Shown here piece after piece: positions 46,651-59,998 of a stretch of DNA of 64,000 nt (the stretch's first letter is position 1; each line of letters starts with the position of its first letter). The notes under the pieces are model-generated. The model saw nothing but the letters and a program-made list of their open reading frames with translations, had not been told where the DNA came from and ran no database searches. Origin of the DNA: Phytophthora quininea (Eukaryota; Oomycota; Peronosporomycetes; Peronosporales; Peronosporaceae). The translations under genes were made by a program, and so were the position numbers. Location: NCBI GenBank assembly GCA_011947345.1, contig JAAVTG010000697.1, forward strand, positions 62,001-126,000, given 5' to 3'.

Positions 46651-46865
46651 CATCGTCCGAGCCAGCAGCAGCAGCAACAACAACAACGTCAAGCCACCAC
46701 GATCGCTTGGATGTATCGGTGTCGAGTAGTACGTGAACCGTGCCGTTCCTGGAAAGTAAAAGTTAGTAGTTTTTGTAGGCGTCCTCGAATTCTTAAAGTA
46801 CATAGAGATCAGTAGAACCAAACCAAGCCAACGTTTTATTACACTACCTGGTGTCTTGACGCGCC

Positions 46866-48747
<1,882 letters not shown>

Positions 48748-48774
48748 GGCCAAATTGTATTTTTGTGTCGATCC

Positions 48775-48802
48775 TTTTAGTGTATGACGCATTACACTAA
48801 AA
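48775..48802. promoter_or_regulatory. Palindromic site in a bidirectional promoter
   Basis: TTTTAGTGTA (48775-48784) and its exact reverse complement TACACTAAAA (48793-48802) flank TGACGCAT, itself close to the TGACGTCA bZIP/CRE half-sites. It lies between two divergent start codons only 72 bp apart. An initiator-like GAGCTCATTGAAG follows at 48803-48815. Likely a shared regulatory element, or a cruciform. Confidence 0.6.
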
Positions 48803-48819
48803 GAGCTCATTGAAGAAAG

Positions 48820-51800
48820 ATGAGCCAAGACGACGAGCTGGACGAGCGCGCGGCCTCCTTGGAGCCGCTGCTGGGGCTGCATGCCGCCCCCTCAAGTCGC
48901 GACACCGCGTCTGGTACCGCACCCTCTGGCGAAAGCGTTGGGCGTCTGCTGCGTACTGCTGGCGCTGCTATACGTCATCGTGTCGAGCCAAATCCAGCGG
49001 ATCGCAGCCAGCGCCATCAAGAGCACGGGAATGAACATAAATGCCATGGATCTGACGCAGCCACAGCGTAGCAGTGTGGTGCTGAGCCTAAAGCTACAGC
49101 TCACGTCCTCCTCCCTTTCCCAGCGGCGGTGGACGCCACAACTTTCAGCATCCTTTATGGGGGTCAAAAGGTCGGACAGTTCCAGGCCCCTGCCATGCAG
49201 ATCCACCACGGAGTAAACAGCCAAGAATTCCCCAATGCCACACTAGAGATAAGTAACTCTACAGCCTGGGATGATTTTGCAGCAGACATGATGAGGCTGC
49301 AGAGTGTGCAGTATCAGATTCAGGGCAAGTTGGAGATCCATGTGCGTCTGCTGGGCGGACTGGTGAGGTTCAGCGCGTCGGATGTCCTCTTGGACAAAAC
49401 AATGAGCTTTAAAGGCATGAATGGGCTCAAACAGATGCAGATCGCGGAGGTGGACATGAGCCAGTCGACGCAGACAAAAGTGCTGGCGACTATCAAGACG
49501 TGTGTGCGAAACCCTTCGATTACCACCATTCGACCTGTGGGGGCATTGTGTTTAAACGCTCATTACCCAGATTTAAGCGAGGATACTCTGGTTGCTCATT
49601 TAACGATGCCACCGGATACGAGCTTGACAGTGGCGGACAACCAACCGTCACACCCTTACTGCGCATCATTGACTGGGGATACTGATATGAGCAAAGGATA
49701 CAATTTGCTAGAACTACGTGGTAAAATGCTTGGCACGAACTCGGAGGCTATCAGCGGATTGATTACAAAGTATCTTAGCAATGTGTCGGCAGCGCTCACG
49801 GTCGTGACATGTGAGCCTCAGGCAACCTCAGTCGACTTGTACAACCGAGCTATGCGTAATCTTACCATCGAGAGCTCGCTGCCTCCTCAAAAAGAACCGC
49901 TAGTGGGAAATATGTTTTTCCAAAGAATATCACTTCATGCCCCGGAAGATGGCAAGATGAACGAGCTCGTACATCTTGACGCAGCAGTCAAAGTGGAGGC
50001 TTCCAGTCCGTTAGGGCCAAATTCAGCGTTGTTGATCTCGGATGTTCATATGGGCGTGGACCTTGTTGGTGCTGACACAGCTCTAGGGTCGCTATCGACT
50101 GTGTCTGTCAAAATCCTGAATGGCAAATTGGTGGGCCGAAGTAATATTTCAGTGGACTCCTTGACGGAGCTAGCGTTCACAGACAAGGGAAAGCCTTTTG
50201 GAGCTTTTGTTCGTGCATCAGTGATTCAGGAAAAGATTCCGCTGTCGCTTTCTGGGCGTATGGATGTGGTATGTCACGGAGCTCTTGGTATGTGATACAG
50301 CTAATTCCCCTGTTGCGCTGTGCTGACAAGCTAACTAACCTTACGCGTTTTCGGTAAATATCGTTTAGGGACTCTGCGCCTATCTGGTTTGCCACTACGA
50401 ACGACCGCGTGGCTGAATGGGATGAACAACTTTCGGGACGTGACAGTGGAGAGCTTCCAGCTCCCAGGAACTGGCAGTGGAAAGGATCATGGAGAGCCCA
50501 TTCAAGCTCAGATTAAAATTCGGAACCCTTCTGTCTTTTCCGTTTCGATTGGCACCCTTGCAATGCAGTTATGTCTGAATGATCCTCGGGAGAAATTTGG
50601 TAACCTTCACGGCACAATGAATTTGGGGCCGGGTATGAACGCGTTGGCGATGTCTGGCCTATTAAAACCGATTGAAGATGTGGCGGGGAGAGCAAGTAAA
50701 GGTGTAGCTGCGTTCTTCTCGCAATATCTTGGTGGTAATAGCTCTCGGTTGATAGCAAAATTACAAGCACGCAGTACAGCGAGTGCATATGGATGCAAGA
50801 AGCGCTCGTTGGCCTAACGATCGGAACGATTTTTCCTGGAGTAAGCAAAGGGTTTCAAATGATGTCAGGAATAAAAATGAACGAGCTGGACGTCATTTTG
50901 GATGAAGCCCCACCAGAAAAGAGGAATGCTATCACGAATACGCGAATGCGGGTTCGCACAGACATGACAGCAAAGGTAAAAATGCCTGCCCCCATTAGCA
51001 TCCCCATAGAGATTTCCAACGTATCGGTTGCATTGACGCTTGAAAATGCTAGTGGCTTCCAACTCGGTTCACTAGTGTCGGCGCGTGAGGCCTGCGATTT
51101 CAACCAGTCAGATGATGGAGCGTTTCGTCTAAACATGAGCAACTTCTACCCGATCGGATTCCGCACTCACGACGACGCTGCTGAAATGTCCGATTTTATT
51201 GAACGTTTACTAACGAACAATGGGAGCGTCATGATGCGGTTAGCGAGCGATGTTCATCTGAATGAGGGGCCTTTCCAGACGTCAAGACACGGATGGGGAT
51301 GCTTGAATTAAGCAATATTCCTGTAAAAGGAGAGCCACTAATCCCCGCCATGGACTCCTTCCGCCATCCACCTGTTAAAGTGCTTGGTGTCGACATCAAG
51401 CACGGATCGACAACATCAATGGTGATGAAAATGGAGTTTTCGTTGCAGAACCCGTCCATTGTACGGACCAAGTTGGGTTCGCTCGTGCTAGACGTTTTCT
51501 TCGAGGGGCTCGCATGGGATCCGCAAAAATCTTGAATTTCAATCTCAATTGTTGTGGCGATGCCACGATTCTCAACGGAAGTTTCGAATACAATCCGCGA
51601 GCAGCAGATCTTGTGGCAGCAGAGAGGTTTTTGTCAAATTTCGTATCTGGTTACTTCACGCACGGCGCAGCTCAGGAGGTAATTGTTAAGCACGTATTCT
51701 CTAATGCCGAAATTTAATGGTGTTGTTGTGTGGCAGATTACAATCAAAGGATCGACAGCAAGCACACCACTCGATCTACTCCAGCCAGCAATGAAACGTC

Positions 51801-52425
51801 TTTCGATCCCATCGAAACTACCAACCCTAGGAGAGTTGTTTCCAGCGACACCCACACTCGTCACCTCGTCTTTGCTGTATATTCCATCATTGTTTCATCT
51901 GACACAAATTCCGACAGCGTTGGAGTTGCGAAACCCGTTCAGTGAGGGCATCACAGTTACGATGGTGGATTTGGAGCTGTATCCATGCGAGGACCAAGTC
52001 ACAGGTATGCCAACTCGAACTCTTTAAAAAGTTAATGTGCTAACTGCCGCGTATTGTGTCGCCCAGAACAAAACGGCACGCTTGTATGCAACAAATACTT
52101 CGCTGAGTCGCTTGCTCGATTTGCTCCAGCCACGTTTGCCCCCATTTTTATTCCCGCCAGCACACACGGGTGCTTTTCGTGCTGCCAAGGATCACACTGT
52201 GAGGACCATGTGGCGCTGTGCCCACAGGCATCAGTCGGCCAGTGCATGAGTGCTGATATGCAGAGTTTCCTGAGCCCAGAGGCAATTGCGACGATTATTC
52301 GTTCTATGACGGGTGGCTTGCTGATGAGGGTCAATGGCACCATTGGTGCGTCGATTGGCCAATACGCTACGCTTGTTCTATCGACAAGACGGGCTGCTAG
52401 TCACGATGGCCAAGTAGCGTTGTGA
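48820..52425 (+). CDS. DUF3712/LEA2-repeat single-pass membrane protein (Tag1-like)
   Basis: N-terminal cytoplasmic region (MSQDDELDERAASLEPLLGL) and one membrane span (LGVCCVLLALLYVIVSSQI) with a very long lumenal or extracellular part. That part has repeated beta-rich modules with a recurring NPS or NP-F pattern (for example CVRNPSITTIRPVGALCLNA, QIKIRNPSVFSVSIGTL, FSLQNPSIVRTKLGSLVLDV, ELRNPFSEGITVTM), typical of LEA14/LEA2 domains. This layout resembles fungal DUF3712 proteins such as yeast Tag1, a vacuolar protein linked to autophagy shut-off. Introns: 50288-50368, 51679-51736, 52005-52066 (58-81 bp, in phase). Breaks near 48895, 49110, 50790, 51290, 51530. The C-terminus has many Cys (CFSCCQGSHC), perhaps disulfide-bonded. 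Confidence 0.55.
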
Positions 52426-52777
52426 GTCGATAGGATTCGTTGTCGTGGCTGTGTATTTGGGTACGTGGTTAATTCAATGTGCTGCCAGACTAACGATTGA
52501 TATCGCCTTGCATCAACGATTTTCGATGGGCTTGAGATCGGTAGAGCAAAACTGTAAAGATCCGAAGCCGTGACTAGCAAGTGGTCCACGAACACCGCTC
52601 GAATGCGATGACGGCGTACATATCATGTGCCCATCGCACAAGGATGAATAGGTCAAGGTTCGACGAAAAGAGATTGCATTTTGAACACGGTTTTAGCGCT
52701 GTACGTGATCTAGTCGATGATCCAAGCTCAGCTGGTGGTCGCGCCATCCCCCACCCTACAACTACACATGCACGGAT
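52426..52777. other. Intergenic, no gene seen
   Basis: About 350 bp between the ends of two convergent genes. It contains probable 3' untranslated sequence. Nothing else supported. Confidence 0.45.
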
Positions 52778-54294
52778 TTACCGGTGGAAGAAGTGGAGCT
52801 CAAGAGGACGTGAGGCTAGCATCGCCACCACAGTGAAGATGCAGCCCAGCTCGAAGCCGATATCGCCGTGGTCGGCAAGCGGACCGGTAAACCAGGTTTG
52901 GCTCATGCCCAGCGCCACGCCAGCACAACCGCACAGGAACGAGAAGATGGCAGCACAGCCAATGGGCAGCTTGCTCTTGGTGTTGTAGTCATCTACGTTG
53001 TACCCTCCAAAGCCGCGGCGGAATACAAAGTGCTCGGTCAACGAAATAGAGACGTAGATGGTGGCCCAATACGCGATGAAATTCATGAAGTTGTTGAGAA
53101 CAGTCTCAAAGTGCGAGTAGCCCTCGATCGCGATGACGGCGTACACAACCGCAGCAATGAGAGCCCACAGGAAACGCGGGACGACCCGCGTCCAGCGTCC
53201 AATGACCTTAATATTGAGCGTCACGGAGTACACGTTTGGACAGTTGTTGGCAACCGTGGACAGCGCCATGATGACGAGGCAAAAACGGCCGAAATCACCG
53301 AGGTGAGGAATCAATACCGCTCCGATGAGACCGCCAGCGCCCGAGTCATTGTACCCGTTGAGGTAGATGTTGTCGGTGGCCGTGGGTCGAGCCCAGTGGC
53401 CGACATGACAATGACGGAGATCCATTCCGTGAAGACGGAAGGGAAGATCAACCCCAGCCACGTCGCAAAGAAGATCTTGCGCTTGCTCTCGGTAGGCGGG
53501 TGATACACTGTGTAATCGGCTGCCATCGTGCTCCAGCTGACTGCCGTGCCGAACACCACGGAGAAGAAGCTCAGGACGCCGTTCACTTCCGCGCTGCCCG
53601 TGCCCATCGGAATGTGGACGTACGCCCCCGAATGGATGAACGTCCCCAGCAAAATCAAGTACACGATGAAGTTTGGGATCCACGAGTAGCGCTCGTAGTA
53701 GTGCACGACCTTGTATCCAAAGAGCGTGATGAGGAAGGTGCAGAAGGCGATGATGATGATCCCGGCCCACCCGGGCACGTCGGTGTTGACTGCGTGGATG
53801 AGCTCCGCGCCGACAATCACGTTCACAGTAGCCCAACCGAGCCCAGAGACACAGGCGATCGCGGAAACAAGACGAATGCCGTAGGCGCCGAACCAGAACC
53901 GGCCGAGCACCATTTGACGGAGACCGAACACGGGACCGAAGCACGAGAAGAAGCTGACAGGAAGCACCCCGAGCAGGTTGGCAAACAGGATCACGAGCAT
54001 CGAGTCGACGACGCCCATGCCGTAGATGGCCTTGCCCAAGACGCCGACGGCGAAGTGCCCCATGACCATGTTCGGGGACAGCCACATGGTGCAGACGTTC
54101 AGCAGCGACGTGTCGTGGCGCTCGTCTTCGGGTACGCGCTCGATGCTGCGCGGCTCCATGTAGTTCTTCTCGGCCCACCGCTGCGCGCGGGCGTACCAAG
54201 TGTCGCCATCCTCGAACTCGACGGGGACGTCGGCCTCGAGGCGCACGTACGAGTTGGCGCTCTTCTCCAGGTCGAGCTCCTGTGCGTGGGGCAT
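52778..54294 (-). CDS. NCS1-family nucleobase (purine-cytosine) permease
   Basis: Starts with MPHAQELDLEKSANSY at 54294. A hydrophilic N-terminus with YMEPRSIERVPEDERHDTSL precedes about twelve hydrophobic spans, as in fungal Fcy2-type permeases. Typical features: MWLSPNMVMGHFAVGVLG (first span), LPVSFFSCFGPVFGLRQM, YGIRLVSAIACVSGLGW, FSVVFGTAVSWSTMAADYTVYHP (with the conserved W and D/Y region), and TVANNCPNVYSVTLNIKVIG (ANN.PN.YS motif). One base is lost in the run opposite 53392-53394. Otherwise complete, about 505 residues. Transports purines, cytosine or related compounds with H+ by family knowledge; the exact substrate is unknown. Plasma membrane likely. Confidence 0.85.
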
Positions 54295-54541
54295 CCTTGC
54301 TCAGGAAGAAGTAGACGCTGGTGGCGAGCAAAATGCGCAATGGATCGAGTCCGCCTCAGGACGGTGACAACATGCAGGAGAAGCTCCAAGCTCGGCGGGC
54401 GGGCCGTGGTGACGCGGCTCATTCGGCGTCGGGTCCGTTTTGCATTCAGCGAGCTGCCGACTAGTTTCCGACGACGGTCTCTGCCAATGAGCAAGTCTCC
54501 CGGTGGTATGACGCGCACGAGCTCCTCTCCATGCGATTGAA

Positions 54542-54564
54542 GCGCGTTATCACTGATAACGCGC
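54542..54564. repeat. Perfect 10-bp inverted repeat (hairpin)
   Basis: GCGCGTTATC, three-base spacer, GATAACGCGC. It lies just outside the left end of the hAT-like relic. Could be a hairpin terminator or the remains of a transposon end. Confidence 0.8.
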
Positions 54565-54568
54565 TATC

Positions 54569-55914
54569 GGGGCATTATGCACATAAAAAGCCAAAAACCC
54601 TTTTGAAACTCTCCAGGAGTGCCCATTTTGCCGCTCGGATTCTAGGCTGTTGAAGGAGTTCTCCAGCCAACATTTGCTGTTACCTACATACCGACACGTT
54701 GGGAGTTGATACACGATGCATGCCACTTTCTGTTGAAGAACTACGTTCGTCTTGGGATTCTCCAAGACGAAAAGGCTAACACGAAATCGAGTGACGCATG
54801 GTGGTTGTGCCTATTTGTGGTCTGCAAGTTGACCGAGAAGATCCGCGCCTGCTTTCGCAAGCTGCAGTATAAAACGGTTACTATGCGCGAACAATACGCT
54901 GCTCTGAATGAACTCCACTTATCACTGGCGTTGAAATTTGAAAGCGAAATGACGAAGGTGAGCCAACTGTCGATTCACCAAAGGTCTCTGAGCATTAACC
55001 GTGATGCTGCCTTCACTCAAGAGACCTTTTCGACAAGATTGCCACGGGACACCACAATGTTCATACATGCCGTCAAGGAGCTGAAGTGGGTTTCGCTGGC
55101 ATGGCTCTGGACCAACCAAACATCCACGAGCATCAAGATGGCGAAGAGGCTTTGGAAGTTTCAGCGCATCTGGCGGACATGGTAGACGAAGATACCCCGA
55201 GTTTCCACGAGGATGAAGACATACCACAACTCAATGAAGTAAATGAACCGACTGAATCCCAGCAATCAACGAGTCAGCAAGACTTGGTGGAAGCTGTTAC
55301 TACAGCTCAGACCGTGATGATCGACGGAATTACCGATATCAAGCTCGATATTGCAGCAGAAGCCCGCGATGCGCCTCCAACGAGGTCGATTGACATCGTG
55401 AAGTGTACGGATGGAGCGTTCCGTCGTCTGCTGATCGCTCATTCAGCAAAATTGCAAGAATACCTAGGTGAATCGGCAACCGAGGAGATCTGGAGCCAGC
55501 GCAAGAACCTGATCCACGAATACAAGCTAAAGCGTGATGTTTGCATAAAGGTGAAGGATCAAGGTGATCTGTCGCTTGAAGACGCGTGGGCTAAAGTCGA
55601 ACCTTGTGGTGAATTTGGAGCGCTCATCGAATTTGCTGTTGGTCTCGCAAGTATTGCTCCAGGAACCCATACTGTGGAAGGGGATTTCAGTACGCTAAAC
55701 GGTGTAGCTGGTCCACAGAAGAACTGCAAGCGCGTCAATACTTCGAAGTCATGGAGCTGGCAGACAGATTGGAGTCAAGCAAGAAGGTTATAGCACAACA
55801 GTGAGTTTCTGATCCAACAGAGCGTACGTAGGCTAACCTCACGTACATTTCCATGCGTAAGCTAGTGCCCTTTAGGGTTTTCTGGCAATTCAATACATTT
55901 CCTGTGCAATGCCC
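54569..55914 (+). mobile_element. hAT-like DNA transposon relic
   Basis: Coding remains in two frames (54706-55185 and 55086-55793). The 3' part has a segment resembling the hAT C-terminal dimerisation region, with FAVGLASIAPGTHTVEGDFS in the position of the SI.P.S...ER.FS motif. The 5' part (HDACHFLLKNYVRLGILQ, WWLCLFVVCKLTEKIRACF) is helical and DUF/hAT-like. Nearly inverted ends: GGGGCATTATGCAC at 54569-54582 versus GTGCAATGCCCC at 55904-55914, a 2-bp insertion apart. No 8-bp target duplication seen. Frames are broken and no full DDE/RW triad is visible, so it is dead. Confidence 0.45.
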
Positions 55915-56390
55915 CTTTGAAGTTTCCCAACTCTGCCCATTTTACATCAAATCCCATCGACTTTCAAAATGCCCCGTTTGAGCATGCCTGGTTATCAGGT
56001 GCCTCAATCTTGTGCTAGTCGCGCTCCAGACTCGGCAGCACCTGTACTGCTGCTTTCAGCGCTAGGTGGAGAAACACCCTGATCGCCGCGACGAAGTTAA
56101 ACCACAGGCAGGCGTCAATCGCACGGCATGGCGAAAGACGGCTTTGCCGTGTGTCGGCGATCTGAGGCACCGGCACCGCATGACCGACATACATCCGCCG
56201 TGTCGTTAGCCTGCTCCCTCCGGAATGCTGCCACCTGCGTCGTTCAATTGGCCGAGAGCGGTGTGATGCTTGGCGACGAGCGCGGACAGCTCCAACAAGA
56301 GCACGAGGAAGTCCAGGTGCTGTAATTGCACAGACGGCAACTTGATACTGCAGATCCTCCCCTTGGTCTCCGCTATCACTAGTATTGAAG
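55915..56390. other. Short intergenic stretch, no gene supported
   Basis: Unassigned sequence between the hAT relic and the chimeric gene relic. A second AATGCCCCG copy at 55968-55976 could be an alternative hAT end. Some ORFs open here but without recognisable motifs. Confidence 0.35.
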
Positions 56391-56640
56391 ATCATGATCT
56401 CGAGCTGCCAGACCACCAAGGCGGCATGTCTGTTTTCCAACGCTGCATAAGTGACGCCGTACTCGACGTGGACGAGCCTTTCCTGCATATCGAGCAGTTG
56501 ATAAGCGACGACGAGCAGAGACTTCAAGAAGGCATTCACTGCTCCGAGCTGCTGCGTCGAGACGAGATACTAGCAGTGCTGGGCGCGTGTGCCTTTGACA
56601 AGCCCAACTTGGAACAGTGACGACAAAGTGGCAGCGTGCG
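56391..56640 (+). pseudogene. Chimeric relic: carboxypeptidase fragment joined to methyltransferase fragment
   Basis: Positions 56391-56460 match, on the + strand, the sense sequence of the carboxypeptidase at about 7420-7340 (minus strand). They share the codons for MISSCQTTKAACL and then FCNAAL, with about a 12-base deletion. From about 56468 to 56640 the match is to the methyltransferase at about 6310-6480 (plus strand), sharing frame for DDEQ-LQE, CSELLRRDEIL and TTKWQ. The parents are convergent and adjacent, yet here both fragments face the same way, so an inversion or two insertions occurred. The frames are broken and there is no start. Confidence 0.82.
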
Positions 56641-56644
56641 CTGT

Positions 56645-57289
56645 GCCAGTAGACATCGTAGGTCTTGGACCCGGGGCGGCTCTAGACGTAGGTAATGCTA
56701 TGGGTGTTTGCTGGCCTCGGTCTTGGATTTTCAACTTACTGCTGTCGTATTTGTTCTTGTTGTCTTGCATGATATCGAGTACTTGACTCAAGGTGGCAGC
56801 CATATCGAGAACAGAGCTGTTCAATTCGGGAATTGTACAAGCACTTCGTGATTATGGTGAGTCATGATTCGCTGCTCTATTGCCCGAGCAGCCAACATCT
56901 CTGCGTGCCGTGCATCCTGCATTTCCTGCACCCTCTGACAGTCCGCACGCTGGTCATCCCTTTCTTGTTGTCGCTGCAATTGGCTCTGTTGCATCTGGAA
57001 CTGTGTCCGTTGGATATTTTGGGTCATGGAGACCAGGTTGTCGAGCACAGGGCGACCGCTGCTCCCTCACAGACACAGGGTTAGTAGTTGTTTAATTCTC
57101 TTGGTTCATCCGTTCACTGTCTCTTGGCATAGAGCTAAGCGCCTCGTGAAGGCCAGGATTCTCTTGCTCGGCCGCTGGTGGCTATTTAGCCAAGGCAACA
57201 GCTCTCGGGCCTCTCTCAAATTGGTTATTTGCTGCGAGAGCGCTTCAAGACTCAAAGCGTACGCTAAAATTCGTGATAAACGCTATTGA
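56645..57289 (-). pseudogene. Degenerate Gln-rich coiled-coil protein, transposon-associated
   Basis: Minus-strand frames read as coding: SLEALSQQITNLREARELLP (about 57240) then a Q/R-rich coiled coil (FQMQQSQLQRQQERDDQRAD, about 57000) and DMAATLSQVLDIMQDNK (about 56800). Stops interrupt the frames. Such Q/R-rich coiled coils occur near the N-terminus of gag-like or Myb/SANT-like transposon proteins in oomycetes, but the family is not certain. Confidence 0.35.
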
Positions 57290-57430
57290 TGAGCGAAAGT
57301 TGCGTGCAAATGCGCAGACGAACGATGCCCCGGCTTGTACTTTGAATGATCTGTGTGCTAGTGGATCGTCTAGTTGTTCATGCTGACGTTGCTACTAGGC
57401 TCAAGAAAACTCACGATGGGGCCCTTTTAA

Positions 57431-57443
57431 CCCTTTAGCTACG
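57431..57443 (+). repeat. piggyBac left terminal inverted repeat
   Basis: CCCTTTAGCTACG directly after a TTAA target site. Exact partner on the right at 60215-60227. Confidence 0.9.
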
Positions 57444-57521
57444 AGCTTCGGCGTTGAGGTTCACGCAGACATTTACTAGAACCAACCACAATGCGAGTTT
57501 TGAACATTTAAACCAATACGA

Positions 57522-57866
57522 TTGCGGCATGGTCGCTCACAAAACCTCTACTTCTCAATTGTGGCTAGTTCGCGATTTGCTGTCGAGAATCAAGATGCCC
57601 CCTCCAGCAGCAGCGGATTGTGCGGGTGGTGTGGTTGCGCGCCTTGTGCTTGGGACGTCTACGAAGCTGCTATGAAGGAGAAGGCACAGAGAATGAAGGC
57701 TAAACTAACTCGCCGACGTCGCCACCAAGCGCTTCGCAAAGCCCTCAGTCGTGTGTTCATCTATCTTCAGACTGGCAGAATGCAAGGAAGACTACATGTG
57801 TGCGCCAACAAGAAACTTCTACAGCTTTGGCCAGACAACTCGGAAAATGTAAGCATCTGTATTTGA
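57522..57866 (+). CDS. Cys-rich small ORF inside the piggyBac element, doubtful
   Basis: 115-codon ORF on the strand opposite the transposase, near its 3' end. It has a Cys cluster (CGWCGCAPCAWDVYEAAMKE) and then a very basic segment (KLTRRRRHQALRKALSRV). It could be an accessory protein of the element or chance. The C-x2-C-x-C-x2-C cluster followed by a basic helix is the only support. Confidence 0.25.
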   Translation: MRHGRSQNLYFSIVASSRFAVENQDAPSSSSGLCGWCGCAPCAWDVYEAAMKEKAQRMKAKLTRRRRHQALRKALSRVFIYLQTGRMQGRLHVCANKKLLQLWPDNSENVSICI

Positions 57867-57873
57867 TATTTGG

Positions 57874-59998
57874 CTAGCCTCTCTGTGGAAGAATGAGCTC
57901 ACTAACTGGTGTGATACTTCTATTGCTACGCTTTCTCGTAAATGCAACAGGATCTCCCGTAGGCGCTCGAGCTATAGCCTCTAGGGCATCTTGGAGTTGA
58001 GGTTCTTCAGTCTGGAGGACGCCCTTGTAATGGAAAGCTGTAAAACATTCTACATGAAAGCCGCGCTTACACTTGACGCACCCGTACTTAGCCTTTTGAC
58101 GGCATCCCACGTAGACTGCATAGATAGCAGGTCAACTTTCCATTGCTGTGCTGTGTAGAGTTTGAGGTGATTGCATGAAGCGAGGTATCGCTGCCGACAA
58201 CCTCATCTAGCTCTTCAGCTTTCCGTTTCTTTTGTCGTCGTTCTCGTTGTTGCCTGGCGCTTTTCTCGTTGTGTGTTAGAGTATCAACCAGTGCTCGTTT
58301 GAATTCTCGAAGAGATACGGGGCTGAAGTTGAACGCGTAATGTGACGCTGCAACGCATGCGCGTCGGTGACAGACAGGTCTAGCAGCCACGTGAAGACGG
58401 ACATGTGCATACGTTTCTCGCAACGCCTTGTAGGATTCGTGCTTCGCATTTGATCAACTCTATCGACAGCGTTCATGCATTTGTTGTAGACTGCAATTAG
58501 TACCGGAGCCACGAGCGTCTTACGATCCAAAATTGTGTCTCCTGTCCAGCGCAGTAAAGGAACAGTGCCGTGGCAACAATCTATAGCCTCAGGTGAATCC
58601 GACGGCAGCGTCGAAGCTGACATAGTTCGCTTCAGATCATTCGAGTAAAAATGACGACCTTTCGGTCTTTGAAAACAATATATTCAGCGCGTTGAGCGTA
58701 CGTGAGCGTCGGCATGTACTCGGTGCGCTTGTGCTTTGGGAGATCTTTCTGCTTCTTCCTATCAACCGCTTCATTTTTCTTGTAATTTGGCTCAGGATCT
58801 ACCGCGGCGACGAGCTCCCACGATCCACGGTCTTGACTGGCTTAGCGATCCACAGCAGGTTCGAGAGCGAACTTGTTGAACTTATCGACTAAATTCAATT
58901 GAACAGTACCCAGCAACTTGACTTCTCCATCTCTAAACGCGTCAATAGCACGAGCGTAAGTGTGCCGGGTGTAGAAGATATCAGACACTAGCAAGCGGTG
59001 GCCACTAGGTGACCTGAATGTGCTGGTTTGGTGCCCAGCCATAGCTATCCAGACAGCTGAAGCCGATTTACGATCGATGAGAATGTCAGGTAGTGCAAGC
59101 GTGTTCCACAATGGAGTTCAAAGTGACGGGAAGAGTCGTGTATATCGCTCAGCAGGCGTAGATCGTGTAGCATTGCCGGAGCCATTATCCCAGACCGAAT
59201 GCACGTATAATGAATCCCACCCAACAACAGCGTAGAAGCGCAGCCCGTACTTGTCGGGCTTGGACGGCATGTACGTCCTCGCGCGAGAGCGCGCTTTCGT
59301 GCGAACGGAAATCTCATCAAGACTGCTGGCGCCGACTGGAACCGCAACCTCAGCAAAACGCTTCTGGAAATGCTGCAATAGTCCTCTACAGCGGTAAAGT
59401 GGGTCTTGCACCGTTGCAAATGTCACCAAGCTCGGTAGGTGAAGTTGTAGTGCCGCTCGAATATGCTGGAAGCGATCTCGGCTCATGGTCTCTATGAATG
59501 CAGGCTGCCCAAGAAATCGATCTCTCGACCAGTAATCAGCGATGTCATCGAGCGGGCAGAGACTCATTGCCATCTTGAGCCCGATGTAAGCGTTTATTTC
59601 GCTCTCACTCACAGGTTTCTTTCCCTCCGCTTCAAGTTTAGTTGTAGTCCACCGTCGAATACTTTGGCGCAGCGCTGCAGTAACGAATAGAGCAAAAGCC
59701 CATAAGAACCATCCTTCTCGAAAGCATTTCTCACTGTAGCATCCATTGTCAGCTGTAGCCCACTTCCCTCCTTTATTGCCTTGAAATACGCGTTATCTGC
59801 GAGGGACGCTGCTGTTGGCGTCATTGACGGCCGAGAAGCTTCTGCGTGAACTGGCTGAGGTCGAGGAGTACTAGCACGCCCAGGGTCGAGCTCTACCTCC
59901 AAGTCGCTAAGGCCATCGTCTGACAGGTCTTCTTCCCAGCGCGGAATCACCTCGTCGTCGCTCTGGACGTCACAGTCCCCGGTAACACCTTCCTCCAT
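57874..59998 (-). pseudogene. piggyBac-like transposase (DDE_Tnp_1_7), frame-broken
   Basis: N-terminal acidic region (59609-59998), then the DDE_Tnp_1_7 core with YIGLKMAMSLCPLDDIADYW and SRDRFQHIRAALQLH. The three catalytic Asp positions are recognisable: SLDEISV (about 59340), VSDIFYTR (about 58985), and AVDRVDQM (about 58460). A Cys-rich C-terminus (CRQKAKYGCVKCKRGFHVEC, about 58090) fits the piggyBac cross-brace zinc domain. YMPSKPDKYGLRFYAVVGW matches the typical post-DE segment. At least four frame changes separate these parts, so no single protein can be made from this copy. Confidence 0.82.

Noticed and set aside
54294..54340. Longer minus-strand frame upstream of the permease start (to 54340)
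   Set aside because: It is in another frame to the permease and has Arg/His-rich shadow composition. The frame starting at 54294 carries the family motifs.
53500..54540. 346-codon plus-strand ORF rich in His, Arg and Asp
   Set aside because: Antisense to the NCS1 permease; composition is that of a reversed membrane protein.
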